From: Acidobacteriaceae bacterium
GTDB lineage: Bacteria; Acidobacteriota; Terriglobia; Terriglobales; Acidobacteriaceae
DNA: 64,000 nucleotides
Assembly (NCBI GenBank): GCA_003134655.1
Contig: PLBY01000149.1
Span: 24,586-88,585, forward strand
Direction: 5' to 3'
The translations under genes were made by a program, and so were the position numbers. This document shows, one piece after another, positions 45,439 through 54,990 of the stretch. Numbering within the stretch: the stretch's first letter is position 1; every line of letters begins with the position of its first letter. A model generated the notes under the pieces. The model did not search any database, was not told where the DNA came from, and saw only the letters and a list, made by a program, of their open reading frames with translations.

Positions 45439-46530
45439 ATGAATATTCATGACCTGGACACTCCGGCAATCCTGATCGATATTGAGACGCTGGAGGGCAA
45501 TCTCAGCCGAATGGCAAGCTATTGCCGCACGAACAATCTATCTCTGCGTCCCCACACGAAGACGCACAAGATACCGCAGATCGCACACTTGCAGATCCAA
45601 TACGGCTCGACGGGCATTACGGTCGCAAAGCTTGGCGAAGCGGAGGTAATGGCGGACGCAGGCATCACTGACATTCTCATCGTCTATCCGCTCTGGGGCG
45701 AGAAGAAGTGGGCGCGCCTAGCGGAACTCGCAAAGCGGGTTCGCATTTCCGTTGCAATGGATTCTCTCGCCGTTGCCGCGGGCATTTCACGAGCGGCCAA
45801 AGCCGCAGGCGTGGAAGTTGGAGTTCGCCTGGAATTCGACACCGGCTTTCGGCGATGTGGCCTTACGGCGGACGAAGAGTCAACTTCCGTTGCGCAACAG
45901 ATTATGAAACTTCCGAATCTGCGCTGGGAAGGCATTTCCGTCTATCCCGGCCACATTATGGGCAACGAGAGCATTCGAGAGCAGGATATCGCTCGGGAGA
46001 ACGTGCAGCTTGACTGCCTGTACGCGCGGCTGGATGCGGCTGGTATCCCGTACCCTGTGGTCAGCGGCGGCAACACACCGGCTGCCTTTGAGAGCCATCG
46101 ATTTCACGGAATTACTGAGATCCGCCCGGGAACATACGTTTTTAATGATCGCAATACGGTGGATGCGGAGTCCGCACGCTATTCCGACTGCGCTGCGACG
46201 GCGCTGGTAACGGTGGTCAGCACCAGCGTGCCGGGGAGGGCAATCGTCGATTCCGGGAGCAAGACGCTCGCGGCAGATATGCTGCTTTCCGGAAAGCAAA
46301 AGCATTTCGGCTATATTCAGAACCATCCCGAGTTGATACTGGACGGTCTCTCTGAGGAACATGGGCACCTGTTGACTCCCGCGGATTCGCAGGTACGGGT
46401 GGGAGATCGGCTCCGGATCGTTCCTAACCATGTGTGCCCTTGCATCAACCTGCATGACCAGGTCTTTGTCGTTTCCGGAGAGAGGGTGGTCGATCAATGG
46501 AAGGTTGCCGCCCGTGGAAAAGTCGCGTAG
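45439..46530 (+). CDS. D-threonine aldolase / D-serine dehydratase-like PLP enzyme
   Basis: An alanine-racemase-fold (type III) PLP enzyme of 363 residues. DLDTPAILID opens the protein, the PLP Lys is K41 in LRPHTKTHK, and GNTPA and the C-terminal metal site PNHVCPCINLHD are those of metal-dependent D-threonine aldolases and eukaryote-type D-serine dehydratases. It would cleave or dehydrate a D-hydroxyamino acid. It ends the four-gene coupled set. Its TAG stop lies within the first bases of a MITE-like repeat, so the native C terminus may have been altered by that insertion. Confidence 0.87.
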   Translation: MNIHDLDTPAILIDIETLEGNLSRMASYCRTNNLSLRPHTKTHKIPQIAHLQIQYGSTGITVAKLGEAEVMADAGITDILIVYPLWGEKKWARLAELAKRVRISVAMDSLAVAAGISRAAKAAGVEVGVRLEFDTGFRRCGLTADEESTSVAQQIMKLPNLRWEGISVYPGHIMGNESIREQDIARENVQLDCLYARLDAAGIPYPVVSGGNTPAAFESHRFHGITEIRPGTYVFNDRNTVDAESARYSDCAATALVTVVSTSVPGRAIVDSGSKTLAADMLLSGKQKHFGYIQNHPELILDGLSEEHGHLLTPADSQVRVGDRLRIVPNHVCPCINLHDQVFVVSGERVVDQWKVAARGKVA

Positions 46531-46644
46531 AGCAATTCCACGGTTACTATCCCGGCCAAAAAACCACGAGGTGCAGCTTTTCTTGAAGGAAAAGCTGCGC
46601 GAAAGTCCAGTTTCGCTGTATACGCCTACCGTGGAACTGCTCTA
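46528..46644. repeat. MITE-like element with 17-bp terminal inverted repeats
   Basis: The ends TAGAGCAATTCCACGGT (46528-46544) and ACCGTGGAACTGCTCTA (46628-46644) are inverted copies with one mismatch, both bounded by TA as in IS630/Tc1-type targets. Inside lie a perfect 10-bp stem GCAGCTTTTC/GAAAAGCTGC (46573-46598) and a GCGAAA/TTTCGC stem (46599-46616). The 117-bp unit has no coding capacity. Its TAG forms the stop codon of the upstream gene. It may also act as a transcription terminator. No second copy was noticed in the window. Confidence 0.65.
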
Positions 46645-46864
46645 GTTGCTGGCCCGCCGTGCCATCCAATATGCTGAACGCGAATATCCGTTATCCGCCG
46701 ATTGCGCTTGCTCTAAGCAAAACGTGAAGTGAAACTGGGTTGGTCTAAAAATGCCGCGACCACTCGCCGCGGCCTGCTCAGACCAGTTCCCTGTTGCTGT
46801 AGTGCCGGCAATCACACCCTAAAGGACAGAACGCAGCGAGCAATATCAGATAGAGAGGAACCGA

Positions 46865-48952
46865 ATGGCGCGGAAATACTTGACCGCCTTTTTCATTTGC
46901 ATTTTCCCCGTAGGTCTTGCTTGCGCGCAACACAGCCCTTTGCTTCCGCGGCCGCAGCAACTCAACTACGCGGCGGGATCGATCCCGCTCGCCGACATGA
47001 CGATTGTTCTTTCATCGTCACCTACTGCGGAAGACCGATTCGGGGCCGCGGAACTGTCGCGGATACTAAAAGAAGATACCGGAATTCAGCTGCCAATCGC
47101 AGCCTCCTCCAATACCGGGAAACCCGCAATCCTGCTTCATCGGACAGGCCAGACGGACCAGCCGCTCTCCTTACCGGGAGATTTGCCCGGCCCAAAATCC
47201 AGCGAGGCCTACGACCTAACGGTGACGCGGCAGGGAGTTAATATCCATGCGCTCTCGTCGGCTGGAATTTTTCACGGAATCCAGACCCTGCGACAGCTCG
47301 TCGAAGGAAGCGGGGCCGATGCGGTGCTTCCCCTGGTCGAAATTCACGACTGGCCCTCCCTGGCTTTTCGGGGGACGATGGTCGATATTAGCCACGGTCC
47401 GTTGCCGACCGAGAAGGAAATTGAACGCCAATTGGAATTTCTGGCGCGCTGGAAGGCGAACCAATACTACCTCTACAACGAAGACAGCATCGCGCTTAAA
47501 GGTTATCCACTGCTCAATCCTGACGGACGCCTGGCCCAGGATGACGTGCGGCGGATTGTCGCCTATGGCCGCCAGCGGCACATCGACGTCATCCCCAATT
47601 TCGACTTGTACGCCCACCAGCACGATCTTTTTCGGATAGAGAAATATTCCACGTTATCGGATGAACCGCACGGAACTGAATTCGATCCAACCAATCCCGA
47701 TGTAATGCCCCTTCTGACGGATTGGGCCAAACAATTTTCCGAGTTGTTTCCTAGCCCCTTCGTAAGCATCGGATTTGACGAGACATTTCAGATTGCGGAG
47801 GCGCAGACATCCGCGGCCGCAGCAGCTCCCACAGCGCTGTTTGTAAAGCAGCTCAACGCAGTTGCGGGATTGTTTCAGCAGCACGGGAAGCATGTGATGG
47901 CATACGACGACATCATGGTCAAGTATCCGCAGATGATTCCCGAGCTTCCGAAAGGATTGATAGCGGTCGCTTGGTATTACACCTCAGAAGACCCCACATA
48001 CAAACGCTGGCTGGAGCCGCTGGTGGCGAACCACGTTCCGCATTTCGTGCAGCCCGGGGTGATGAGCTACGACAACATAGCTCCGGATTACACGACGACC
48101 TTTGAAAATATTGACACCTTCTTGGCCGCGGGGCGGAATTCTGCGGCGCTCGGCATTGTCAATTCCGTGTGGGCCGACGACGCCCAGTTGCTCTTCCAAA
48201 TGTCCTTGCCCGCTTTTGCCTACGGCGCCGCAGCGCCCTGGCAGTCCTTACCCATGGACCGTGCAAACTTTTTCTCTGAGTATGCGCAACTAATGTATCC
48301 GGCAGCCATTGCTCCAGACATCGCCTCCGCACTCTCCAACATGTCTGAAGCTGAAACAGACCTCCAAAAGGTGATTGGAAACGAGCAGACCATGTTCGCG
48401 CTTTGGGATGATCCTTTTCTGCCGAAATATCGAACGGTTTTGCCTGCGCACCGCCAGGACCTACGTGATTCCCGTCTGCGAGCCGAGGCAGCCGAGACGT
48501 CCCTTTTTCATGCCGAGCAGCTTGGAGCCGACCCAACGACAGTGAACAGCTTGATGATCGGAAGCGAGCTACTCGATTATGCCGGCGAGAGATTCCAGAC
48601 GCCTTTGGATCTGAACGGGCTATGGACAAAGCTGGGACCGACACGGCCCAACCCCGATCGCTGGTGGAACGAATGGGAGTCCCAGGTCACGCACTACGAC
48701 CACTCTTATCTTCTTGACCTTATGGATCGTATTACAGACCTGCGAGCGTCATACGAGGCTGAGTGGCTCCAGGAGTACACGCCGTATCGCATGGGTGCAG
48801 CTTTAGGCCGTTGGGATGCCGAGTACCAATATTGGCGTCGCGCTCACGATAAGCTACGGAATTTCAACGATAGCTCGCATGAAGGGGACACTCTACCGCC
48901 TCTTTACGAGATCATAGAAAATGCCGGAACTCGGCCGGCCAATAGCAAGTGA
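46865..48952 (+). CDS. Secreted GH20 beta-N-acetylhexosaminidase-like enzyme
   Basis: A signal peptide (1-21, ACAQ) is followed by a GH20b-type N-terminal domain (about 23-155, LLPRPQQLNYAAG and SSAGIFHGIQTLRQL) and the catalytic barrel starting FRGTMVDISHGPLPT. The barrel holds the GH20 catalytic pair D305-E306 in SIGFDETFQ, needed for substrate-assisted hydrolysis. The C-terminal half is long (to 695). It probably removes terminal GlcNAc or GalNAc from chitin, peptidoglycan or glycoprotein glycans. AGAGAGGA lies five bases before the ATG. It stands alone, 220 bp after the MITE-like repeat. Confidence 0.82.
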   Translation: MARKYLTAFFICIFPVGLACAQHSPLLPRPQQLNYAAGSIPLADMTIVLSSSPTAEDRFGAAELSRILKEDTGIQLPIAASSNTGKPAILLHRTGQTDQPLSLPGDLPGPKSSEAYDLTVTRQGVNIHALSSAGIFHGIQTLRQLVEGSGADAVLPLVEIHDWPSLAFRGTMVDISHGPLPTEKEIERQLEFLARWKANQYYLYNEDSIALKGYPLLNPDGRLAQDDVRRIVAYGRQRHIDVIPNFDLYAHQHDLFRIEKYSTLSDEPHGTEFDPTNPDVMPLLTDWAKQFSELFPSPFVSIGFDETFQIAEAQTSAAAAAPTALFVKQLNAVAGLFQQHGKHVMAYDDIMVKYPQMIPELPKGLIAVAWYYTSEDPTYKRWLEPLVANHVPHFVQPGVMSYDNIAPDYTTTFENIDTFLAAGRNSAALGIVNSVWADDAQLLFQMSLPAFAYGAAAPWQSLPMDRANFFSEYAQLMYPAAIAPDIASALSNMSEAETDLQKVIGNEQTMFALWDDPFLPKYRTVLPAHRQDLRDSRLRAEAAETSLFHAEQLGADPTTVNSLMIGSELLDYAGERFQTPLDLNGLWTKLGPTRPNPDRWWNEWESQVTHYDHSYLLDLMDRITDLRASYEAEWLQEYTPYRMGAALGRWDAEYQYWRRAHDKLRNFNDSSHEGDTLPPLYEIIENAGTRPANSK

Positions 48953-48995
48953 AAGCCATTTTTATTAGGCCCTCGGCATATTCGCGGCGCGGGTG

Positions 48996-49350
48996 CAAAA
49001 GAAGTCTATGATCGTGTTTTTCCACTACCAGCCGGAAACCGGATCGCTCGCTCCCCAACAAAGCGTATCTGTACGCGACCAACCGGCTGCACCACTCCAT
49101 CGCAGTGTTCGCAGTCGGCACCCGGGGACACTGGGAATGTGTTGGAGAAGCATGGACACAGGGCAATTATCCGAGTCAGTTCAATCTGGATCTTAGCGGC
49201 ACATTTATGTATGCATGCAACCAACGGAGCGACCAAATTACCTCGTTTCGAATGTACAAGCAGACCGAATTGCTGACGTTCACCAGGCGATATACGCCGA
49301 TCGACGCTCCGCTCTTCATCACTTTCTCGTCTAGGGACGTTCTCCTTTCG
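48996..49350 (+). pseudogene. Remnant of a lactonase-family (6-phosphogluconolactonase-like) beta-propeller
   Basis: Two frames join to give FHYQPETGSLAPQ, then after a frameshift KAYLYATNRLHHSIAVFAVG, NYPSQFNLDLSGTFMYACN and QRSDQITSFRMYKQTELLTF. This is the final part of the seven-bladed lactonase family (NFxIDPxGxFLLxANQxSDxIxxFxxDxxTGxL). Only 115 or so of about 350 residues remain, and no start is present. It lies between the GH20 gene and the TonB-receptor gene and is not functional. Confidence 0.65.
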
Positions 49351-49519
49351 GGCTCGGCCCAAGTGATTTCTGTTGCTTCCAATTCTCAAGCCAAAGCCTA
49401 TGACCGATGTTCAGCATATTGGACGCATTGTCTTTCATCTGGACGGTTTTTATCGACGTTCTGCATTGATGTGGTCTAACTTGGCTCATTAACAGCACGA
49501 TCCGGATTGGGGAGGGCGT

Positions 49520-52500
49520 ATGGAAGTGTGTCATCTGAGGGGGTTTCGCAGCTTGATCTCTGCTGAATTTCGAAAGGTGAGCTTAAAACAGGGCCTCTGC
49601 CTCTTGCTGGCGCTAGCCTGTGTAAGTTTCGTCTTATCGACGATCCCGTGTTGGGGCCAGGTGACCACTGGAACCATTGCCGGAACTGTGACGGACGCCT
49701 CGGGAGCGGTCGTTCCCGGCGCCGCAGTCACAGCAACGAACGCCAGCACAGGTGTCGCCAGCAGCACGACCACTAACTCTTCGGGACGCTATGATTTCCT
49801 CTCGTTGCCGGCAGGCACATATAACCTATCAGCGATACACGCTGGCTTCGATTCGAGTGAGCTTTCCGGCATTTCCCTCAGGGTTTATCAACAGATCACC
49901 CAGGATGTGGTGTTGCGAGTCGGCACCGCCAAACATACGATCACGGTTGAGGCAGCTCCCACCATGGTGGACACGACGAACGCCAGCATCGGGACAACTG
50001 TCAACCAGGCCGAAATCCTCGACATGCCGCTCAATTTGCGCGAGGTTACTGCCCTTGCACTGCTGGTCCCAGGAACTGTTAATACCACTGGAAGATCGCT
50101 TGCTACGGGCGCAGCCAATGGTTCCGGTTTTAACGACTTCGGTTACAGCGGTTCGGGAGGAGGCTCGGGAGGCAATCTTCTGTTAATCGATGGAATGATC
50201 TCGCGGGCGTTGAATAACAGCAGTTTTGCATTAGCTCCGCCGCCGGAGATGGTGCACGAATTCAAGATTCAAAACACCATCTATGACGCCGCTTTCGGCC
50301 TGGCATCCGGCAGCGTGATGAACCTGATTACGGAATCAGGTACAAATGCCATGCATGGGTCAGCATGGGAATATGTCAGAAACAACGCACTGGATGCATC
50401 CAGCTATTTTTCCCAAGGGAAACCAGCACTGACTCGAAACCAGTTTGGCGGTGCGATCGGCGGCCCAATCATGAAGGGAAAGATGTTCTACTTCGGCAGC
50501 TACGAAGGACTGCGACTGACACAGGGACAGGTCTCAACAGCAATTGTGCCAACAACTGCTCAAAAAGCCGGTGATTTCAGCTCCTACCTCACGGGGACGA
50601 CCATAAACCTATGTGCATCGAGCGGGGCGGCCGCACCTCCCAACCTTAATTTCGACAGCGGCCAACTGTTCGATCCTGCTTCCGAGTACAACTTTACCTG
50701 CCCGGCCGATCCCGCAAATCCCGGCGGCGGGCAAACAACAATTTTGGTGGGTACACCGATAACGGGGAATATCATACGCACGCTCGACCCGGTCGCGCAA
50801 AAGGCACTGGCTCTTTTCCCCGCACCCAATACTCCAGGCGTCGTCAATTATACGAACCAAACTCCCCAACAGCAGAACAACGGCCAATTCGACGTGCGGG
50901 TGGATGCAAATCTCTCCAAAGTCAACACATTATTTGTCCGCTATCTACTCGGCAACTCCAACATTGTCTTTCCTGGAGCGCTTCCGTCTTTCAATGCCTA
51001 TCAGCATTTCAGAGGACACAATCTGGTTGGCGGCTGGACGCGTGTCCTAGGGCCCTCCACCATTAACGACCTGCGCATCGGCTATCAGAAGGACTATCTG
51101 ACCTATACCTGCGAAGGATGCCCGAGGCCGCGGGGAACACTGGCTAGCTTCGGCATCGCCGGGTTGACGACTCCTTTGCCTCAGTTTGAGCTGTATCCAA
51201 ATTTTTCTTTCCAAAACTTCCCGACATGGGGGGATGGTTTCCCCGGCTATTTTCCTGTTGCGGCTCCAGACTCCATTGAGAAATATGAAGATACTTTCAC
51301 GAAAGTCATCGGACGGCATACGATTGCCCTGGGCGCGGAGTTTGACTTCTGGCAAACCAAAGGTGTAAGCGATCCATTACAATCGAATGGAAACTTTAAT
51401 TTCAATGGCCAATATTCCTCCCTGGCCGGAGAAATACCTGACGTCAGCTCCTTTTCGGATCTAGCGGACTTGGAGCTCGGTTATCCTTCCGGCGGCGACT
51501 ATACAAAAAACGCGATCATCACCAATCTGGTGGGTGGGCGCTGGATCAGTCTATTTGCCCAGGACAATTTCCGGGTCAGCCCAAGATTCAGCGTGCAGGC
51601 CGGACTGCGATGGGAGTACAACCGCCAGCCTATGGACACCCACAACCAGTTGGCAACCATTTTCCCCATAGCCAATGACTTTACCCCGGGGGATGCGCTT
51701 CTGCTTACCGCCTATCCGGACGCGCAAAACGATGCGCTTTGTTCGAATCCATATTTCATCTCAGCTACCGGACAGTGCCTGGTAATGACTTCCGGCATGA
51801 GAAGACAAAAAGGACTGACGGGCAATAAGGTGAAAGAAATAAGCTATGGGCCCGGTCCCGGGTATTTCGCTCCGCGTATTGGTTTGTCGTGGCAGCCTAC
51901 GAATTCCGACAAACTCGTGTTGCACGCCGGCGGTGGATTATTTTCTAACCTACCCGATACAAACCGTCAGGGCTCATTTGCCAATAACAACCCGGTGTCC
52001 ACGCAGAGTCCCACCTATTCCACAGCTTTCGGCTCTTCTCCTCCGCTGACCAATGGTGTTCCAACCAAAACACAACAGGTATTCATTAATGCGCCCTCAG
52101 TATCACTTTCAGAGATAACGGCACAGCTCATGCCAAGCCCGTTCTATAAGACATCTCAAACTTATGCATGGAGCTTGAGCGTGCAGTCCCAGTTGGCAAA
52201 AGAATGGGCACTGGAAGTCGCATATGTGGGAAACCGCGCTATACATCTAGATCATGAACATAACTTTGGAAATCAGCCGAAGCCCGGTGTCGGGGACCTG
52301 CAACCCCGCAGGCCATGGCCCGACTTCAATGCCCTTCAATACGACGATTTCACTGGATATTCTAACTACAACTCCGGCTATGTAAAAGTTGAGAAAAGGG
52401 CTTCAAATGGATTGGCGGGGATGGTTTCGTATACCTTTTCAAAGAGCTTAAATGCTGGAAATGGGAACGTTGACAACCAGTCCACCGTACAGAATGACAA

Positions 52501-53089
52501 TAATCAGAACGCCGATTACGGTCTGGCCGATTACAACATCACTCATACATTTGTAGCCAGCCTTATCTACCAGCTTCCTTTTGGGAGAGGGCGGAGGTTT
52601 CTAGGAAACGGGCGTTACCTCAATGCGCTGGCCGGTGGCTGGGAAGCTAGCGCGATCATTACCGCTCATAGTGGATTGCCATTCACGGTGAATTCGACCC
52701 TGGACTATTCCAATACGGGAACTCAATCGCCTCGACCCGATCGCATTTGCAAAGGTACCGGCCCGCAGACGATTGCGGAATGGTTTAATACCGCTTGCTT
52801 TACTACGTCCGCTCTGGAACAGGCTTTTGCGAGCGGGAATCCTCGCTTTGGAACCTCCCGTCGAAACATTCTGATTGGGCCAGGTACGCAGAATTGGGAC
52901 CTAGCTTTCATAAAGCGGGCCAATATCGGAACGAGGATAACAACCGAATTCCGGGGTGAGCTCTTCAACGCATTCAACCATCCCAATTTCGGGCTTCCGT
53001 CTGCGACGGTGGGTACCAGCGATATAGGAATCATTTCATCCAGCTCAGGACCGCGAGACATACAATTAGCTGTGAAAGTGTCGTTCTGA
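49520..53089 (+). CDS. Oar-like TonB-dependent outer-membrane receptor
   Basis: A long basic leader and signal peptide (cleavage near residue 46, CWGQ) precede the carboxypeptidase-regulatory-like domain (about 48-130, TGTIAGTVTDASGAVVPGA). Then come a plug with LNLREVTALALLVPG and SGSVMNLITESGTNAMHG, and a large beta-barrel ending VKVSF. At 1189 residues it is almost the same size as the receptor at 6.7-10.2 kb but clearly diverged. GGGAGGG directly before the ATG gives a strong start. It stands ahead of an SDR gene (52 bp) and near GH20, GH28-like and GH27 genes, suggesting uptake of their oligosaccharide products. No SusD partner is present. Confidence 0.88.
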   Translation: MEVCHLRGFRSLISAEFRKVSLKQGLCLLLALACVSFVLSTIPCWGQVTTGTIAGTVTDASGAVVPGAAVTATNASTGVASSTTTNSSGRYDFLSLPAGTYNLSAIHAGFDSSELSGISLRVYQQITQDVVLRVGTAKHTITVEAAPTMVDTTNASIGTTVNQAEILDMPLNLREVTALALLVPGTVNTTGRSLATGAANGSGFNDFGYSGSGGGSGGNLLLIDGMISRALNNSSFALAPPPEMVHEFKIQNTIYDAAFGLASGSVMNLITESGTNAMHGSAWEYVRNNALDASSYFSQGKPALTRNQFGGAIGGPIMKGKMFYFGSYEGLRLTQGQVSTAIVPTTAQKAGDFSSYLTGTTINLCASSGAAAPPNLNFDSGQLFDPASEYNFTCPADPANPGGGQTTILVGTPITGNIIRTLDPVAQKALALFPAPNTPGVVNYTNQTPQQQNNGQFDVRVDANLSKVNTLFVRYLLGNSNIVFPGALPSFNAYQHFRGHNLVGGWTRVLGPSTINDLRIGYQKDYLTYTCEGCPRPRGTLASFGIAGLTTPLPQFELYPNFSFQNFPTWGDGFPGYFPVAAPDSIEKYEDTFTKVIGRHTIALGAEFDFWQTKGVSDPLQSNGNFNFNGQYSSLAGEIPDVSSFSDLADLELGYPSGGDYTKNAIITNLVGGRWISLFAQDNFRVSPRFSVQAGLRWEYNRQPMDTHNQLATIFPIANDFTPGDALLLTAYPDAQNDALCSNPYFISATGQCLVMTSGMRRQKGLTGNKVKEISYGPGPGYFAPRIGLSWQPTNSDKLVLHAGGGLFSNLPDTNRQGSFANNNPVSTQSPTYSTAFGSSPPLTNGVPTKTQQVFINAPSVSLSEITAQLMPSPFYKTSQTYAWSLSVQSQLAKEWALEVAYVGNRAIHLDHEHNFGNQPKPGVGDLQPRRPWPDFNALQYDDFTGYSNYNSGYVKVEKRASNGLAGMVSYTFSKSLNAGNGNVDNQSTVQNDNNQNADYGLADYNITHTFVASLIYQLPFGRGRRFLGNGRYLNALAGGWEASAIITAHSGLPFTVNSTLDYSNTGTQSPRPDRICKGTGPQTIAEWFNTACFTTSALEQAFASGNPRFGTSRRNILIGPGTQNWDLAFIKRANIGTRITTEFRGELFNAFNHPNFGLPSATVGTSDIGIISSSSGPRDIQLAVKVSF

Positions 53090-53141
53090 TTCCGCGGGGA
53101 GGATGCATCTCCGTCGCAATTCGCGGGGGAGACCTCGGGGG

Positions 53142-53894
53142 ATGAATACATTCGATCTTAGCGGCCGTTGCGCAGTCATTACTGGCGGAGCTCAGGGAAT
53201 TGGCCTAGCAATTGCCGAGCGGCTGCTCGATTCTGGTGCTTCTCTATCTTTGTGGGACGCCGATGAGAAATTGGTGGAATCCACAGCCGATGCCTTAAGC
53301 AAGAGAGGCAAAGTACATTTTCACGCAGTCAACGTAACAAATGCGGACGCCGTTCAAAGGGCAGCGGAAACCGCCGCTAAGCTGTTGGGACAAATTGACA
53401 TTCTGGTGACGAGCGCCGGGATCACGGGGCCAAATGTGAAATGCTGGGAATACCCCGTGGACGCCTGGCAGCAGGTTATCGACGTAAACCTGAATGGGGT
53501 CTTTCATTGCTGCCGCGCGATCGTGCCGTTTATGATGCGGCAGAGCTACGGTCGGATTGTCCATATCGCCTCAATCGCCGGCAAGGAAGGCAACCCGAAC
53601 GCGTCCGCCTACAGCGCGTCGAAGGCCGGAGTTATTGCCCTGACAAAATCCCTGGGTAAAGAACTTGCGCAGCAAAACATCGCCGTCAACTGTATTACCC
53701 CGGCGGCGGCGCGCACACGACTGTTTGAGCAGATGACACAGGAACACATCGACTATATGCTCTCGAAAATTCCAAGGGGCCGATTCGTGAAAGTGGAGGA
53801 AATCGCCTCCCTGGTGACATGGCTGGTTTCTGAAGAGAACTCCTACACCACCGCAGCAACTTTCGATTTGAGTGGCGGGCGGGCAACCTACTAA
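53142..53894 (+). CDS. Short-chain dehydrogenase/reductase
   Basis: A classical SDR of 250 residues from the ATG at 53142; the frame is open 13 codons further upstream, but those residues are basic and not family-like. TGGAQGIG (14-21), D39 after beta2 (NAD), a TSAG variant of NNAG (90-93), S144 and Y157-x3-K161 are in place. Oxidation or reduction of a sugar acid or hydroxyacid is the general role. It follows the TonB-receptor gene by 52 bp and is convergent with the IclR gene. The substrate is unknown. Confidence 0.85.
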   Translation: MNTFDLSGRCAVITGGAQGIGLAIAERLLDSGASLSLWDADEKLVESTADALSKRGKVHFHAVNVTNADAVQRAAETAAKLLGQIDILVTSAGITGPNVKCWEYPVDAWQQVIDVNLNGVFHCCRAIVPFMMRQSYGRIVHIASIAGKEGNPNASAYSASKAGVIALTKSLGKELAQQNIAVNCITPAAARTRLFEQMTQEHIDYMLSKIPRGRFVKVEEIASLVTWLVSEENSYTTAATFDLSGGRATY

Positions 53895-53917
53895 TACTTT
53901 GATTGAGAGTGAGGCCG

Positions 53918-54724
53918 TTAGCTGGAAAGAATTTCGGCATGTCCATCAGCTTCCGAGCCCAGCTTGTATCCGAGATGCGCCGATATCTCCAGTGCTGTGG
54001 CTTTAACCGTAGATGCCAGCTTGCCTACTCTCTCTTTGGAAATCTGGGCAGTCGTTCCGGCGACACTGATAGCAGCTATCACCCTGTTGCCGGAGTCATT
54101 AATGGGAACTCCTATGCAGCGGAAGCCGATTTCGCCTTCTTCATCTTCGAATGCATATCCGAGCTCGCGCACCTTTTTAAGCTCACGCGCCAGCCTGTCG
54201 GGAGACACAATGGTATTTCTGTTATGCCTCGCCAACGGATGTGCCGTAAACCGTTGGTCAGTGTTGGTCTCGGGAGCGAAGGCCAGCAGGGCCTTGCCCA
54301 CACCGGAACTGTTCGCATCCAGTCGCCGCCCCACCCAGGTTGCCAGGCGCAACATGCCCGGCGCCTCGACCTTTTCGATGATCACCGCCTCAGCGTGCTC
54401 CAGAATTGCCATGTGCACAGTCAATCCGGTGGTCAGCATCAGGTCGTGCAGAAATGGCCGAGCTTGCTCGCGCAGATCGAGATTCTCAAGCGCAGTATGA
54501 CTCAATGTGACAAGTTTCAGTCCAAAGTGATACTTCCCATTTACCCGATTGTTTTTCAGATAGCCCATCAATTCCAGCGTTTTGACCAGCAGATGGACTG
54601 AACTCTTCGGCAGGGCAAGTTTCCTGCTGATGTCGGAAAGTGTAAGCCCGCGCCGGGATTGAGCAAGCAGCTCTAAAATGCGGAGTGCCCGGCTTAGGGA
54701 TGGAACGCAGTACGCGTTTGGCAT
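53918..54724 (-). CDS. IclR-family transcriptional regulator
   Basis: The protein of 268 residues has a winged helix-turn-helix at about 7-68 (SRALRILELLAQSRRGLTLSDISRKL shape, with LPKSSVHLLVKTLE as recognition helix) and an IclR effector domain (about 85-250, with VGKALLAF and IGFRCIGVPI). IclR proteins respond to small aromatic or aliphatic acids and act as repressors or activators. It is divergent from the aminotransferase gene across a 266-bp intergenic region, so it most likely controls that gene and its partner. No clear operator palindrome was picked out there. Confidence 0.9.
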   Translation of the reverse strand: MPNAYCVPSLSRALRILELLAQSRRGLTLSDISRKLALPKSSVHLLVKTLELMGYLKNNRVNGKYHFGLKLVTLSHTALENLDLREQARPFLHDLMLTTGLTVHMAILEHAEAVIIEKVEAPGMLRLATWVGRRLDANSSGVGKALLAFAPETNTDQRFTAHPLARHNRNTIVSPDRLARELKKVRELGYAFEDEEGEIGFRCIGVPINDSGNRVIAAISVAGTTAQISKERVGKLASTVKATALEISAHLGYKLGSEADGHAEILSS

Positions 54725-54990
54725 ACAAAATCGACCCGGAGTGCCCCGTCCAATACGTTAGACGCAAACACCAACATGCTACCGGATTCTACCAGATTGC
54801 GCTTGATCTCAGAAACAACGCGCGTAAAACTGTGTTGTGCGCGCGACGCTCTGGGCCTGGTCATTGACTGCATACGCGATCACCTGTCGACGCAGTCGGC
54901 GTTCGAGGGGACTGACATCTCGAGGCTGAACAACAGTTCCGATATAGGCGAGCGGCCCCGCCTTTTTCGCAGTGGAGGATAGGAGGCAGG

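Noticed and set aside
54725..54990. GC-rich imperfect repeats as IclR operator
   Set aside because: The CGCGCG tracts are low-complexity and no convincing dyad could be defined.
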